Shown here: positions 42,499 through 51,475 of the stretch, in pieces | How the letters are laid out: each line of letters begins with the position of its first letter | Position numbering within the stretch: the first letter of the stretch is position 1 | DNA from: Pseudomonas sp. R28(2017) | Lineage (GTDB): Bacteria; Pseudomonadota; Gammaproteobacteria; Pseudomonadales; Pseudomonadaceae | Direction of reading: 5' to 3' | DNA: 64,000 nucleotides | Assembly: GCF_002112505.1 (NCBI RefSeq) | Contig: NZ_NEHW01000008.1 | Coordinates: 243,760-307,759, forward strand | The notes under the pieces: model-generated | What the model was told of the DNA's origin: nothing | What the model saw: only the letters and a program-made list of their open reading frames with translations | Databases searched by the model: none | Translations under genes and position numbers: made by a program

Positions 42499-45063
42499 TC
42501 AGGCAAAGACGATTTCGTCGCCTTCGACCTTGGCGGTAATCGCCGTTCCTGGGAGGAACTTGCCAGCCAGGATCAGCTGCGCCAGCGGGTTCTCGATCCA
42601 GCGCTGGATCGCCCGCTTCAGCGGCCGTGCGCCATACACTGGGTCGTAACCCACGGCGATCAGCTTGTCCAAGGCCTCCGGGCTCAGGCTCAGCGACAGT
42701 TCGCGCTCGAGCAGGCGGCTGCGCAGGCGGCCAAGCTGGATCTCGGTGATACCGGCGATCTGCTCGCGGCCCAGTGGCTCGAACACCACCACTTCGTCGA
42801 TACGGTTGATGAACTCCGGACGGAAGTGCGAACCCACCGCATCCATCACCGCCGCACGCTGCGCCTCGCGATCCCCTACCAGCTCCTGGATCTGCGCCGA
42901 GCCCAGGTTGGAGGTCATCACGATCACCGTGTTGCGGAAGTCCACGGTGCGGCCATGGCTGTCAGTCAGGCGGCCGTCTTCCAGCACCTGCAGCAGCACG
43001 TTGAACACATCCGGGTGAGCCTTTTCCACTTCATCCAGCAGCACCACCGAGTACGGCTTGCGGCGCACGGCTTCGGTCAGGTAGCCACCCTCTTCGTAAC
43101 CCACGTAGCCTGGAGGAGCACCGATCAGGCGAGCCACGGAGTGTTTCTCCATGAACTCGGACATGTCGATGCGCACCATGGCCTCTTCGGTGTCGAACAA
43201 AAACTCGGCCAACGCCTTGCACAGCTCGGTCTTGCCCACGCCGGTCGGGCCGAGGAACAGGAACGAACCACTCGGCCGGTTGGGGTCGGACAACCCGGCA
43301 CGCGAACGGCGCACGGCGTTGGCAACCGCAGTCACCGCCTCGCCTTGGCCGATCACCCGCTGGTGCAGCAGCTCTTCCATCTTCAGCAGCTTCTCGCGCT
43401 CGCCTTCGAGCATCTTCGCCACCGGGATGCCGGTCCACTTGGACACCACTTCGGCAATCTCTTCCTCGGTCACCTTGTTGCGCAGCAACTGGTTCTCGGT
43501 CTTGCCGTGCTGGTCGACCATCTGCAGGCTGCGCTCCAGGTCCGGGATCACCCCGTACTGCAGCTCGGCCATGCGGCTCAGGTCGCCTTTGCGACGGGCG
43601 GCTTCCAGCTCCTGGCGGGCCTGCTCGATCTTTTGCTGGATCTGCGCCGAGCCCTGCACTTCGGCTTTCTCCGACGCCCAGATCTCTTCCAGGTCGGAAT
43701 ACTCGCGCTCCAGCCGCTCGATTTCCTCGGTGAGCTTCTCGAGGCGCTTCTTGGCCGCCTCGTCTTCCTCTTTTTTCAGCGCCTGGGATTCCACCTTCAG
43801 CTGGATCAAGCGACGGTCGAGGCGGTCGAGCACTTCCGGCTTGGAGTCGATCTCCATGCGGATGCGGCTGGCCGCTTCGTCGATCAGGTCGATGGCCTTG
43901 TCCGGCAGCTGGCGGTCGGTGATGTAGCGATGGCTGAGCTTGGCCGCGGCAATGATCGCACCGTCGGTAATGGCCACCTTGTGGTGCACTTCATAGCGCT
44001 CTTTCAGGCCACGCAGGATGGCGATGGTGTCTTCCTCGCTCGGCTCTTCCACCAGCACTTTCTGGAAGCGCCGCTCCAGCGCCGCGTCCTTCTCGATGAA
44101 CTGGCGGTATTCGTTGAGCGTGGTGGCGCCAACGCAGTGCAACTCGCCACGGGCCAGGGCCGGCTTGAGCATGTTGCCGGCGTCCATGGCGCCCTCGCCT
44201 TTGCCGGCGCCGACCATGGTGTGCAGTTCGTCGATGAACAGGATGATCTGGCCTTCCTGCTTGGACAGCTCGTTGAGCAGGCCTTTGAGGCGCTCTTCGA
44301 ACTCACCGCGGTACTTGGCACCGGCAATCAGCGCGCCCATGTCCAGCGCCAGCAGGCGCTTGCCTTTCAGGCCATCGGGCACTTCACCGTTGATGATGCG
44401 CTGGGCCAGGCCCTCGGCGATGGCGGTCTTGCCCACGCCAGGCTCACCGATCAGCACCGGGTTGTTCTTGGTACGGCGTTGCAGCACCTGCACGGTGCGG
44501 CGGATTTCGTCGTCACGGCCGATCACCGGGTCGAGCTTGCCTTCTTCGGCGCGCTTGGTCAGGTCGACGGTGTACTTGTCCAGGGCCTGGCGCGACTCTT
44601 CGGCGTTGGCGTCATTCACCGCCGCACCGCCGCGCAGGTTGTTGATGGCGTTTTCCAGGGCCTTCTTGCTCACGCCCTGGCTCAGCAGCAGCTTGCCGAG
44701 CTTGCTGTTCTCGTCCATGGCAGCGAGCAGCACCAGTTCGCTGGAAATGAACTGGTCGCCCTTCTGCTGGGCCAGGCGGTCGGCCTGGTTGAGCAGGCGT
44801 GCCAGGTCCTGCGACATGTTCACGTCGCCGGTGGGGTTCTGGATTTTCGGTAACTGGTCGAGCTCTTTCACCAATGCCTGGCGCAGGCTGTTGATGTCGA
44901 AGCCGACCTGCATCAGCAGCGGCTTGATCGAACCGCCCTGCTGTTCGAGCAGTGCCTGCAACAGGTGCACGGGCTCGATGGCTGGGTGGTCCATGCCAAC
45001 GGCCAGGGATTGGGCATCGGATATTGCAAGCTGTAGCTTGCTGGTCAAACGGTCTATTCGCAT
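42499..45063 (-). CDS. clpB: ATP-dependent disaggregase ClpB
   Basis: 854 residues, the usual length (E. coli 857). N-terminal Clp repeat domain (1-145), AAA-1 with Walker A GEPGVGKTAIAEGLA and Walker B ILFIDELHTM, the coiled-coil M-domain (about 400-525), AAA-2 with GPTGVGKTELCKALAEF and VVLLDEVEKAHPDVF, C-terminal small domain. It forms a hexamer that pulls polypeptides out of aggregates together with DnaK. Starts MRIDRLTSKL after AAGGAAGG. The upstream region has a sigma-32-like promoter. Transcribed alone, ended by a strong terminator. Confidence 0.97.
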   Translation of the reverse strand: MRIDRLTSKLQLAISDAQSLAVGMDHPAIEPVHLLQALLEQQGGSIKPLLMQVGFDINSLRQALVKELDQLPKIQNPTGDVNMSQDLARLLNQADRLAQQKGDQFISSELVLLAAMDENSKLGKLLLSQGVSKKALENAINNLRGGAAVNDANAEESRQALDKYTVDLTKRAEEGKLDPVIGRDDEIRRTVQVLQRRTKNNPVLIGEPGVGKTAIAEGLAQRIINGEVPDGLKGKRLLALDMGALIAGAKYRGEFEERLKGLLNELSKQEGQIILFIDELHTMVGAGKGEGAMDAGNMLKPALARGELHCVGATTLNEYRQFIEKDAALERRFQKVLVEEPSEEDTIAILRGLKERYEVHHKVAITDGAIIAAAKLSHRYITDRQLPDKAIDLIDEAASRIRMEIDSKPEVLDRLDRRLIQLKVESQALKKEEDEAAKKRLEKLTEEIERLEREYSDLEEIWASEKAEVQGSAQIQQKIEQARQELEAARRKGDLSRMAELQYGVIPDLERSLQMVDQHGKTENQLLRNKVTEEEIAEVVSKWTGIPVAKMLEGEREKLLKMEELLHQRVIGQGEAVTAVANAVRRSRAGLSDPNRPSGSFLFLGPTGVGKTELCKALAEFLFDTEEAMVRIDMSEFMEKHSVARLIGAPPGYVGYEEGGYLTEAVRRKPYSVVLLDEVEKAHPDVFNVLLQVLEDGRLTDSHGRTVDFRNTVIVMTSNLGSAQIQELVGDREAQRAAVMDAVGSHFRPEFINRIDEVVVFEPLGREQIAGITEIQLGRLRSRLLERELSLSLSPEALDKLIAVGYDPVYGARPLKRAIQRWIENPLAQLILAGKFLPGTAITAKVEGDEIVFA

Positions 45064-45134
45064 GGTGTACCTTCCTTTAAAGGGCAGGTCGGAGCGATGG
45101 ACAGCGCCTGTTTATGGAGAAACCTGCCTGAGAT

Positions 45135-45170
45135 GCCTTATAGATAAGGCTGATTCTGGAAGATTCAAGC
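45135..45170 (-). promoter_or_regulatory. sigma-32-like heat-shock promoter of clpB
   Basis: On the minus strand GCTTGAAT (45170-45163) then, after 13 bp, CCTTATCT (45149-45142). This matches the RpoH consensus CTTGAAA-N11-16-CCCCATnT moderately. A 7-bp inverted repeat GCCTTAT-AG-ATAAGGC (45135-45150) overlaps the -10. It lies about 75 bp upstream of the clpB start. Confidence 0.6.
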
Positions 45171-45209
45171 GTAGCGGGGTTGACCGGCGTCAACCTGATG
45201 GATTAGCGC

Positions 45210-45241
45210 CGGCCCATTCGCGGGCATGCCCGCTCCCACAG
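45210..45241. repeat. REP palindrome
   Basis: TTCGCGGGCATGCCCGCTCCCACA between convergent-side sequences of clpB promoter and pgeF end. Confidence 0.8.
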
Positions 45242-45283
45242 CAACCCCGCAGGCCTTGGACGTGTTGCAGAGGCCCGTGCAGG

Positions 45284-46024
45284 TTAGCGCGGAGCCAGCC
45301 AGACCAGCGAGGCGAAGCGCCCACCTTGAGGGGTACGGCGATAGGAGAAGAAACGGGCATCACTGACCGTGCAGTAGCCACCGCCATAAACGGCTGTTAC
45401 GCCACGCGCCGCCAGGCGTATGCGCGCCAGCTCGTAGATGTCGGCCATCAGCTTGCCCGGCCGCTCGCCGTCAACGAAAGCCCTGACCGCCTCAGGATGC
45501 ACGGCGGTAAAGGCATCGCGCACTTCCAGCCCGACTTCGAAGGCCTTGGGGCCAATGGCCGGCCCGAGCCACACCAGCACCTCTTCAGGCGCCAGCGCCA
45601 GGCGATCGAGGGTAGCCTCAAGCACGCCACCCGCCAGCCCGCGCCAGCCGGCATGCGCGGCGGCCACACGCGTACCGGCGCGGTCGCAGAACAGCGCTGG
45701 CAGGCAATCGGCAGTCATCACGGTGCAGGCAATGCCCGGCTGGTCGGTCCAGCTGGCATCGGCTTCGGCCACCACGGCCGGGTCGGCATCTGCCACCACC
45801 AGGCCATGCACCTGCTTCAGCCAGGCGGGCTGGATGCTGAAGGTGTCGCTCAGGCGACGGCGATTCTCGACGACAGCAGCCGGGTCATCGCCGACATGAT
45901 CGCCAAGATTGAATGTTTCGTAAGGCGGCAGGCTGACGCCGCCCTCACGGGTAGTGACACAGGCGCGTACCGAGGCCGGGGCTGGCCAGTCAGGGATCAG
46001 CAGCGACTGCGTCAGGCCGTTCAT
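45284..46024 (-). CDS. pgeF: peptidoglycan editing factor PgeF (YfiH)
   Basis: 246 residues. Motifs TFNLGDHVGDDPAAV, MTADCLPALF, AAAHAGWRGLAGGVL and GPAIGPKAFEVG define the PgeF/YfiH (DUF152) family. Cys in TADCLP and His in AHAGWRG coordinate zinc in the family. It prevents Ser misincorporation in peptidoglycan peptides in E. coli. The start MNGLTQSLLI (46024) overlaps the rluD stop codon (ATGA), so it is coupled to rluD. Older annotation 'laccase' is not supported. Confidence 0.92.
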   Translation of the reverse strand: MNGLTQSLLIPDWPAPASVRACVTTREGGVSLPPYETFNLGDHVGDDPAAVVENRRRLSDTFSIQPAWLKQVHGLVVADADPAVVAEADASWTDQPGIACTVMTADCLPALFCDRAGTRVAAAHAGWRGLAGGVLEATLDRLALAPEEVLVWLGPAIGPKAFEVGLEVRDAFTAVHPEAVRAFVDGERPGKLMADIYELARIRLAARGVTAVYGGGYCTVSDARFFSYRRTPQGGRFASLVWLAPR

Positions 46025-46983
46025 CCGACAAAGCTCTCGCGGTCCTGGTTGAGCAGCGACAGCAGCCAGACGAAGTCGTCCGGCAATGGCGATTCCCACT
46101 TCATGATTTCACCGGTGATCGGGTGAGCCAACGCGAGGAAGCGCGCATGCAGCGCCTGGCGCGGGAACGTCTTCACCGCCTCGACCATGGTCGGGCTGGC
46201 AGCCGGTGGAATGCGGAAGCGCCCGCCGTACGTCTGATCGCCGACCAGCGGGAAACCGACATGGGCCATGTGCACACGAATCTGGTGGGTACGGCCGGTT
46301 TCCAGCTTCACGCGCACGTGGGTATGCGAGCGGAAGCGCTTGAGCACGCGGTAGTGGCTGACGGCCGGCTTGCCGCCGTCGGTGACCGCCATGCGCTGGC
46401 GCATGCCGCCGTGACGGCCGATCGGGGCATCGATCTTGCCGCCTGCGGTGACTACGCCAATCACGATGCATTCATAGATGCGGCTGACCTTGCGCGCCTG
46501 CATCTGCTCGACCAGCTTGGTCTGCGCCTGCAAGGTCTTGGCCACCACCATCAGGCCGGTGGTGTCCTTGTCCAGGCGGTGCACGATGCCGGCGCGCGGC
46601 ACGTTGACGATGTCTGGCACATGGTGCAGCAACGCATTGAGCAGCGTACCACTGGCATGCCCGGCGGCCGGGTGCACAACCAGCCCGGCAGGCTTGTTGA
46701 TCACCATGATGTGGTCGTCTTCGTAGACGATATCCAGTTCGATATCTTCTGCGATCCACTCACCCTGGGCCTCTTGCTCGGCCTCCAGGACAAGTTGCGA
46801 ACCGCCATGGACGAGGTCTCGAGGGCGCACGACCGCGCCATCGACCGTCAGGCGGCCTTCTTTGATCCACGAAGTAAGCCGCGAACGCGAATACTCGGCG
46901 AACAATTGGGCGGCGACTTGGTCGAGGCGTTGACCGCCCAGTTCGGACGGGACCTCTGCGCTAAGTTGAATGATCTCGGACAT
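46021..46983 (-). CDS. rluD: 23S rRNA pseudouridine(1911/1915/1917) synthase RluD
   Basis: 320 residues from MSEIIQLSAE. An S4-like RNA-binding domain at residues 15-75 (QRLDQVAAQLFAEYSRSRLTSWI) and the pseudouridine synthase domain with the catalytic Asp in HRLDKDTTGLMV (about 140). It modifies helix 69 of 23S rRNA and is important for ribosome assembly. The frame is open further upstream to 48162 but this only overlaps bamD. Divergent from bamD with a 147-bp spacer; coupled to pgeF. Confidence 0.94.
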   Translation of the reverse strand: MSEIIQLSAEVPSELGGQRLDQVAAQLFAEYSRSRLTSWIKEGRLTVDGAVVRPRDLVHGGSQLVLEAEQEAQGEWIAEDIELDIVYEDDHIMVINKPAGLVVHPAAGHASGTLLNALLHHVPDIVNVPRAGIVHRLDKDTTGLMVVAKTLQAQTKLVEQMQARKVSRIYECIVIGVVTAGGKIDAPIGRHGGMRQRMAVTDGGKPAVSHYRVLKRFRSHTHVRVKLETGRTHQIRVHMAHVGFPLVGDQTYGGRFRIPPAASPTMVEAVKTFPRQALHARFLALAHPITGEIMKWESPLPDDFVWLLSLLNQDRESFVG

Positions 46984-47130
46984 GCTCGATTCGGCGGGCG
47001 CACAGCCTTTGGTTTCGGCTGCGCGCTTGTGGTTAAATACGGCTTCTTTTGTCCCGGGGTTGGCCGGGGCGCTCATCATAACAGGACGGCACCGCCCAAG
47101 ACAGCGGCCGTCAAAGGGACGCAAGCCGCC

Positions 47131-48150
47131 ATGCAAGTGAAACACCTGCTGCTGATCGCCATCCTCGGGCTCACCGCGGCCTGTTCCTCCAATAAGGAAG
47201 TCATTGACGAGAACCTCAGCGAGGCCGAGCTGTATCAACAGGCTCAGGCTGACCTGGACAACTCCAGCTACACCAGCGCCGTGAACAAGCTCAAGGCCCT
47301 GGAGTCGCGCTACCCGTTCGGCCGCTACGCCGACCAGGCGCAGCTCGAGCTGATCTACGCCAACTACAAGAACTCCGAGCCCGAGGCCGCCAAGTCGGCT
47401 GCCGAGCGCTTCATTCGCCTGCACCCGCAGCACCCGAACGTCGACTACGCCTACTACCTCAAGGGCCTGACCTCGTTCGATCAGGACCGCGGCCTGCTGG
47501 CGCGCTTCCTGCCGCTGGACATGACCAAGCGTGACCCGGGCGCCGCCCGTGACTCGTACAACGAGTTCGCCCAGCTGACCAGCCGCTTCCCCAACAGCCG
47601 CTACGCGCCGGACGCCAAGCAGCGCATGATCTACCTGCGCAACCTGCTGGCTTCCTACGAAATCCACGTGGCCGACTACTACCTGAGCCGCCAGGCTTAC
47701 GTGGCCGCCGCCAACCGTGGCCGCTACGTGGTCGAGAACTTCCAGGAAACCCCATCGGTCGGCGACGGCCTGGCGATCATGGTCGAGTCGTACCAGAAGA
47801 TGCACCTGGACGACCTGGCGGCCACCAGCCTGGAAACCCTCAAGCTCAACTACCCGGACCACCCAAGCCTGGTCGATGGCCAGTTCCAGCCCAAGCAGAC
47901 CGAGTCTGACGGCCGCGGCTGGCTGTCCAAGGCCACCCTGGGCCTGATCGAGACCGACACCCCGCTGCCGCCGGGCGAAACCCGCGCCAACCAGGACGTG
48001 GTCAAGCAGTTCCAGGACGCGCGCGACGAGATGCCGCAAGAGCTGCTGCCGAAGGACGAGAACGGCGACCCGATCGTGCCAGAAGGCCCGAAAGAAGCCG
48101 AGAAGGACCGCTCGTGGTTCAGCTACATGACCTTTGGTCTGTTCGACTGA
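47131..48150 (+). CDS. bamD: outer-membrane assembly lipoprotein BamD
   Basis: 339 residues. Signal peptide and lipobox LTAACSS, cleaved before Cys 18. Tetratricopeptide repeats in residues 30-240 (AELYQQAQADLDNSSYTSAV; YPFGRYADQAQLELIYANYK; DYAYYLKGLTSF). BamD is the essential partner of BamA in inserting beta-barrels. The C-terminal 90 residues (QPKQTESDGRGWLSKATLG onward) are acidic and longer than in E. coli BamD (245 aa), as seen in pseudomonads. ATG 47131 has AAAGGGA upstream. A strong terminator follows. Confidence 0.95.
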   Translation: MQVKHLLLIAILGLTAACSSNKEVIDENLSEAELYQQAQADLDNSSYTSAVNKLKALESRYPFGRYADQAQLELIYANYKNSEPEAAKSAAERFIRLHPQHPNVDYAYYLKGLTSFDQDRGLLARFLPLDMTKRDPGAARDSYNEFAQLTSRFPNSRYAPDAKQRMIYLRNLLASYEIHVADYYLSRQAYVAAANRGRYVVENFQETPSVGDGLAIMVESYQKMHLDDLAATSLETLKLNYPDHPSLVDGQFQPKQTESDGRGWLSKATLGLIETDTPLPPGETRANQDVVKQFQDARDEMPQELLPKDENGDPIVPEGPKEAEKDRSWFSYMTFGLFD

Positions 48151-48165
48151 CCCACGCAGCATGAG

Positions 48166-48194
48166 AAAGGGAGGCCTGAGGCCTCCCTTTTTTT
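48166..48194 (+). terminator. bamD terminator
   Basis: AAAGGGAGGCC-TGA-GGCCTCCCTTTTTTTA hairpin right after bamD. Confidence 0.92.
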
Positions 48195-48243
48195 ATGGCC
48201 GCGTCCTAGACTGTCGGCTTCTACAACCAACAAGCTGGACACC

Positions 48244-48468
48244 ATGGTTCGCCTACTTTTCTGGATCGCCCTGATCGCCGCCGCGTTCTGGCTGTGGCGC
48301 AAGTTCAAAGTCAGCCAGCAGTCGCACCCCGAGCCAAAGCTCGACGCGCCATTGAAGATGGTGCGCTGCGCCCACTGCGGCGTGCACCTGCCCGACGACC
48401 GGGCACTGCAGCAGGGTAATGACTGGTATTGCAGCCAGGCGCACTTGCAGCAGGGGCCCGGCCAATAG
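48244..48468 (+). CDS. PP0621-family protein
   Basis: 74 residues. A membrane segment LLFWIALIAAAFWLW at the N-terminus, then the conserved metal-binding-like pair CAHCGVHLPDDRA ... WYCSQAH. The family is named from P. putida PP_0621. Function unknown. It is convergent with thiO. Confidence 0.88.
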   Translation: MVRLLFWIALIAAAFWLWRKFKVSQQSHPEPKLDAPLKMVRCAHCGVHLPDDRALQQGNDWYCSQAHLQQGPGQ

Positions 48469-48521
48469 CAGTAATCTGTTAGCTTGTGTCGCGAAAGGCC
48501 CGCAAAGCGGGCCCGGCAATC

Positions 48522-49619
48522 TCAGCCCAAACGCCCCTCTGGCGCATAGGGCGCAGGGTCAATGATCGGCTCAGCCCCCGTCAGCAGGTCGGTGAACAGC
48601 TGACACGAAGCCGGCGCCAGCACCAACCCGTTGCGGTAATGCCCGCAGTTCAACCACAAGCCCTCATGCCCAGGCACCGGCCCAATATAGGGGATGCCTT
48701 CCGGCGAGCCTGGCCGCAGTCCGGCCCAGTGCCCCACCACCGTGGCATCCTTGAGTTCAGGCAGCAGTTCGATGGCGGACGCCTTGAGGCTGGCCAGCGC
48801 GTCCTCGGTCGGGGTTTTGTCGTACCCGGCATGCTCCAGCGTACTGCCCACCAGAATGTGCCCGTCACGACGCGGGATCGCATAGCGCCCCTTGGCCAGC
48901 ACCATGCTCGGCAGGAAGTCCTCGGCACATTTGAACAGGATCATCTGGCCCTTCACCGGTTCGACCGGCAGCTCGAGCCCCAGGGTGCGCAGCAGGTCGC
49001 CACTCCAGGCGCCGGCGCTGAGCACCACTTCATCCGCCGTGAGCATGCCGTCAGCGGTCTGTACGCCTGCCACACGCCCATTCTCATGAACGAATCCGCT
49101 GACCTGGCAGTGCTCGCGCAAGGTCACGTTGGGCAGCGCCTGCAACGCGGCCTTGAGCGACTTCACCAGCCGCGGATTGCGGACGTTGGCCACACCGGCC
49201 ATGAAGATCGCCCGCTTGAAGCCCGGGCCAAGTACCGGCACCGCATCGTAGGCGGCCGAGATATCCACAGCGCTGAGGGGCCGCCGTTCGCGCTCGGCCC
49301 AGGCCAAGGCCTCGGCCTCGTCGTCCAGATCGAGCCAGTACAGGCCCGTGGTGTGCACTTCTGGGTCGACACCGGTCGTGGTAAACAGGCGCTCACCCAG
49401 CTGTGGATAAAAATCCTGCGACCAATGCGCCAGGGCGGTAACTGCCGGGCTGTAGCGCCAGGGGTACAACGGCGAGACGATACCACCGCCCGCCCAGGAA
49501 GACTCGCGGCCAACCTCGCCCTGGTCACACACCACCACCTGGCCGACCTTGGCCGCCAGGTTGAACGCGGTCAGCAGGCCGATCACCCCGCCGCCGACCA
49601 CCACTACTTGCTTGCTCAT
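48522..49619 (-). CDS. thiO: glycine oxidase ThiO
   Basis: 365 residues. N-terminal FAD motif VVVVGGGVIGLLTAFNLAA; GGGIVSPLYPWRY and RPGSPEGIPYIGPVPG are typical of glycine oxidases of the thiamine pathway. It oxidises glycine to iminoglyoxylate for thiazole synthesis. The start MSKQVVVV (49619) is preferred over an in-frame upstream ATG. Adjacent to the minor-pilin operon but not part of it (gap 53 bp on the same strand, and readthrough from pilE is possible). Confidence 0.88.
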   Translation of the reverse strand: MSKQVVVVGGGVIGLLTAFNLAAKVGQVVVCDQGEVGRESSWAGGGIVSPLYPWRYSPAVTALAHWSQDFYPQLGERLFTTTGVDPEVHTTGLYWLDLDDEAEALAWAERERRPLSAVDISAAYDAVPVLGPGFKRAIFMAGVANVRNPRLVKSLKAALQALPNVTLREHCQVSGFVHENGRVAGVQTADGMLTADEVVLSAGAWSGDLLRTLGLELPVEPVKGQMILFKCAEDFLPSMVLAKGRYAIPRRDGHILVGSTLEHAGYDKTPTEDALASLKASAIELLPELKDATVVGHWAGLRPGSPEGIPYIGPVPGHEGLWLNCGHYRNGLVLAPASCQLFTDLLTGAEPIIDPAPYAPEGRLG

Positions 49620-49672
49620 CTGTCGATCCAACACCTGAAGTAAATCCGCGATGCCTGGGCATCATTCAACCT

Positions 49673-50062
49673 TCAGCTTCCCCAGCAGCGCTCGCTGCCT
49701 TCCGCAGCACCCGGGTTGCTCTGCACGCCCGCCTGGTCGAGCTGGAAATCGCCACAGCGATCATCGGCCATCAGGCCATCGGGCAGGCGCCGGGCGGTCA
49801 GCGTGAAGGTGCCGCTGTCGCGCTGGGCCTGCAGGCGATAATGACGGTTGGCGGCGGGCAATTGCGGGTCGCCTTCGGCGTAATCGCCGCTGCGCACGCG
49901 ATGGCGCTCCAGGCGCAGGGCAGCGTCATGCAGCAGGCCAACCACTTCGCTGCGTGCGGCTCGCCTGAGCTGGTCGCTGTAACTGGGGTAGGCAATGGCT
50001 GCCAGAATGCCGGTGACGGCCACGACAATCAATAACTCGATCAGGGTCATGCCTTGCTGCAT
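49673..50062 (-). CDS. pilE: type IV minor pilin PilE
   Basis: 129 residues, MQQG then MTLIELLIVVAVTGILAAIA: a short leader, a prepilin-peptidase cleavage site and Glu at position 5 (residue 1 is Met). A Cys pair in DRCGDFQLDQAG..ERCWGS closes a C-terminal loop. Minor pilins prime pilus assembly. Its ATG lies one base after the pilX stop codon. Confidence 0.88.
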   Translation of the reverse strand: MQQGMTLIELLIVVAVTGILAAIAYPSYSDQLRRAARSEVVGLLHDAALRLERHRVRSGDYAEGDPQLPAANRHYRLQAQRDSGTFTLTARRLPDGLMADDRCGDFQLDQAGVQSNPGAAEGSERCWGS

Positions 50063-50063
50063 G

Positions 50064-50537
50064 TCAGTCTCCTCTCAATCTCTGCCGCCAGAGGATGCGC
50101 TGGGGTGCTTGTGCTTGAGCGGTTGGTACGGCGTAGACGGCCTCAAGGACCTGGCGGGCCGTCAGTTGCTGGCTGACGGCTGTTATTCGGTACAAGGTGA
50201 CCTGCTCACCCTCGGGCATATGTGCAGCTCGGTCGGTTTCACCCAGGTTTTGCAGGTGAAAGTAACCGCGCTCGTGGTTGTGCCATTGGCCTTGCAGATC
50301 GTGCGGACGTGCAGGTGGCTGGCAGTCGCTGCATTTTCCGGGCGGGGAGCGCTGCAGTTGGTCGACGCCGGCCAGCAGTACCACCTCCGCTTGTTCAAAC
50401 GCCTTCAGGCCGTCATGCATGAGGCCGGTCATGCGCGTTTCGACGAGTGCATCGCGCAGGGCTGAAGCCGCGAGCAGGCCCAGCAGCAGGCTGAACACCA
50501 GCGCGAGCAACAACACGATGCCGCGCTGACGGTTCAT
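50064..50537 (-). CDS. pilX: type IV pilus minor pilin PilX-like
   Basis: 157 residues. Leader MNRQRG then IVLLLALVFSLLLGLLAASAL: cleavable, but position 5 is Leu, not Glu, as in PilX-type proteins. A Cys pair CSDC occurs in the globular domain (PPGKCSDCQPP). Role is inferred from position between pilW and pilE. Overlaps pilW by four bases (ATGA). Confidence 0.82.
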   Translation of the reverse strand: MNRQRGIVLLLALVFSLLLGLLAASALRDALVETRMTGLMHDGLKAFEQAEVVLLAGVDQLQRSPPGKCSDCQPPARPHDLQGQWHNHERGYFHLQNLGETDRAAHMPEGEQVTLYRITAVSQQLTARQVLEAVYAVPTAQAQAPQRILWRQRLRGD

Positions 50538-51187
50538 GGCACGGACACCGGATTTCGTAGCGCCACGCTCAGTTCATGGAGCTGCTCAAGTTGCGAGGTT
50601 GGCTCGTACAACGTGAGTTGAAGATCCACCCGCTCCCCTTCTGGCACATGCACATGCTCTACACGCATCTGGCGTACATGGTCGACCAGTGTCTGCGAGT
50701 TGTCCCCGTAGCGTCGTCGAAACGTCAGCGAAGTGCCTTTAAGTGCATAGCGGTGCCTACTAATGGGGATTGCCATGAGCGTGTCCGGATTCTCGATGCG
50801 CCCCTTGTGTACATGCGCACTTTCCATACAGTCCGTCAGCAAGGTCCACTCCGGCTCTCCAGTATGTCCCGGTAGTTCCGCCACGATCAGGCTCAAGCTA
50901 GACGGGCCGATTTCCAATGGCTGCTCGAAGGCCTGCCTCGCAACCGGGTCATTGAAGTTGCCCGGGCCCAACCGCAAACATCCGAACATGCCAGCCATGC
51001 GGATATCCTGGGCCATGCGCAACAGTGCCAGCCGGGCATCATCCTGAAGACGTAAAGCCGTACCTTGCAGCTGCCAAGTCCGGTGAGCAGAAGTGAACAG
51101 CTGACCGGCCACCGCCAGCACCATCAGACCGATAGCCAGCGCCAGCGTCATTTCGAGCAAACCGAAACCGCCCTGCTTGCGCCTCAT
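50534..51187 (-). CDS. pilW: type IV minor pilin PilW-like
   Basis: 217 residues. Leader MRRKQGG then FGLLEMTLALAIGLMVLAVA with Glu at position 5 of the mature form. PilW_N-type hydrophobic helix, then a globular part with Cys at FGCLRLG and LTDCMES. Its ATG overlaps the pilV stop codon (51184-51187), and its end overlaps the pilX start. The operon order V-W-X-E matches other pseudomonads apart from missing pilY1. Confidence 0.85.
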   Translation of the reverse strand: MRRKQGGFGLLEMTLALAIGLMVLAVAGQLFTSAHRTWQLQGTALRLQDDARLALLRMAQDIRMAGMFGCLRLGPGNFNDPVARQAFEQPLEIGPSSLSLIVAELPGHTGEPEWTLLTDCMESAHVHKGRIENPDTLMAIPISRHRYALKGTSLTFRRRYGDNSQTLVDHVRQMRVEHVHVPEGERVDLQLTLYEPTSQLEQLHELSVALRNPVSVP

Positions 51188-51366
51188 CGCTGACCACGCT
51201 CTATTTCGCTGTGCTCTGCCAATGCTGCCTGCCCATCACGACGCGCATTCTCCGTGGCATGCAATGCCTTCAACTGCAAACCTGCCGCAGCGAATATGCC
51301 TACCGCGACCACCAGCATTGCGAGCAACACCTCAACCAGCGTCATGCCCCACTGCTTTTTTTGCAT
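51184..51366 (-). CDS. pilV: type IV minor pilin PilV-like (short)
   Basis: 60 residues: MQKKQWG then MTLVEVLLAMLVVAVGIFAAAG with Glu at position 5. Good AGGAGG upstream of ATG 51366. The mature part (LQLKALHATENARRDGQAAL) is only about 50 residues, much shorter than typical PilV (about 180), so it is a helix-only pilin and probably truncated. An upstream frame to 51525 does not look like part of the protein. Confidence 0.75.
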   Translation of the reverse strand: MQKKQWGMTLVEVLLAMLVVAVGIFAAAGLQLKALHATENARRDGQAALAEHSEIERGQR

Positions 51367-51475
51367 CCCTGCACCTCCTGCGACCTTTCCCGCAACTGCC
51401 TTGAACTTGTTCGACTGGACCTCATGTCCAACGACCGTGAAGCTAAAGCCAAGCACTTCCAGGGAGGAATGCACG

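Noticed and set aside
45284..46024. Laccase (multicopper oxidase) annotation for pgeF
   Set aside because: The motifs are those of the PgeF/YfiH family; no multicopper-oxidase copper-binding motifs are present.
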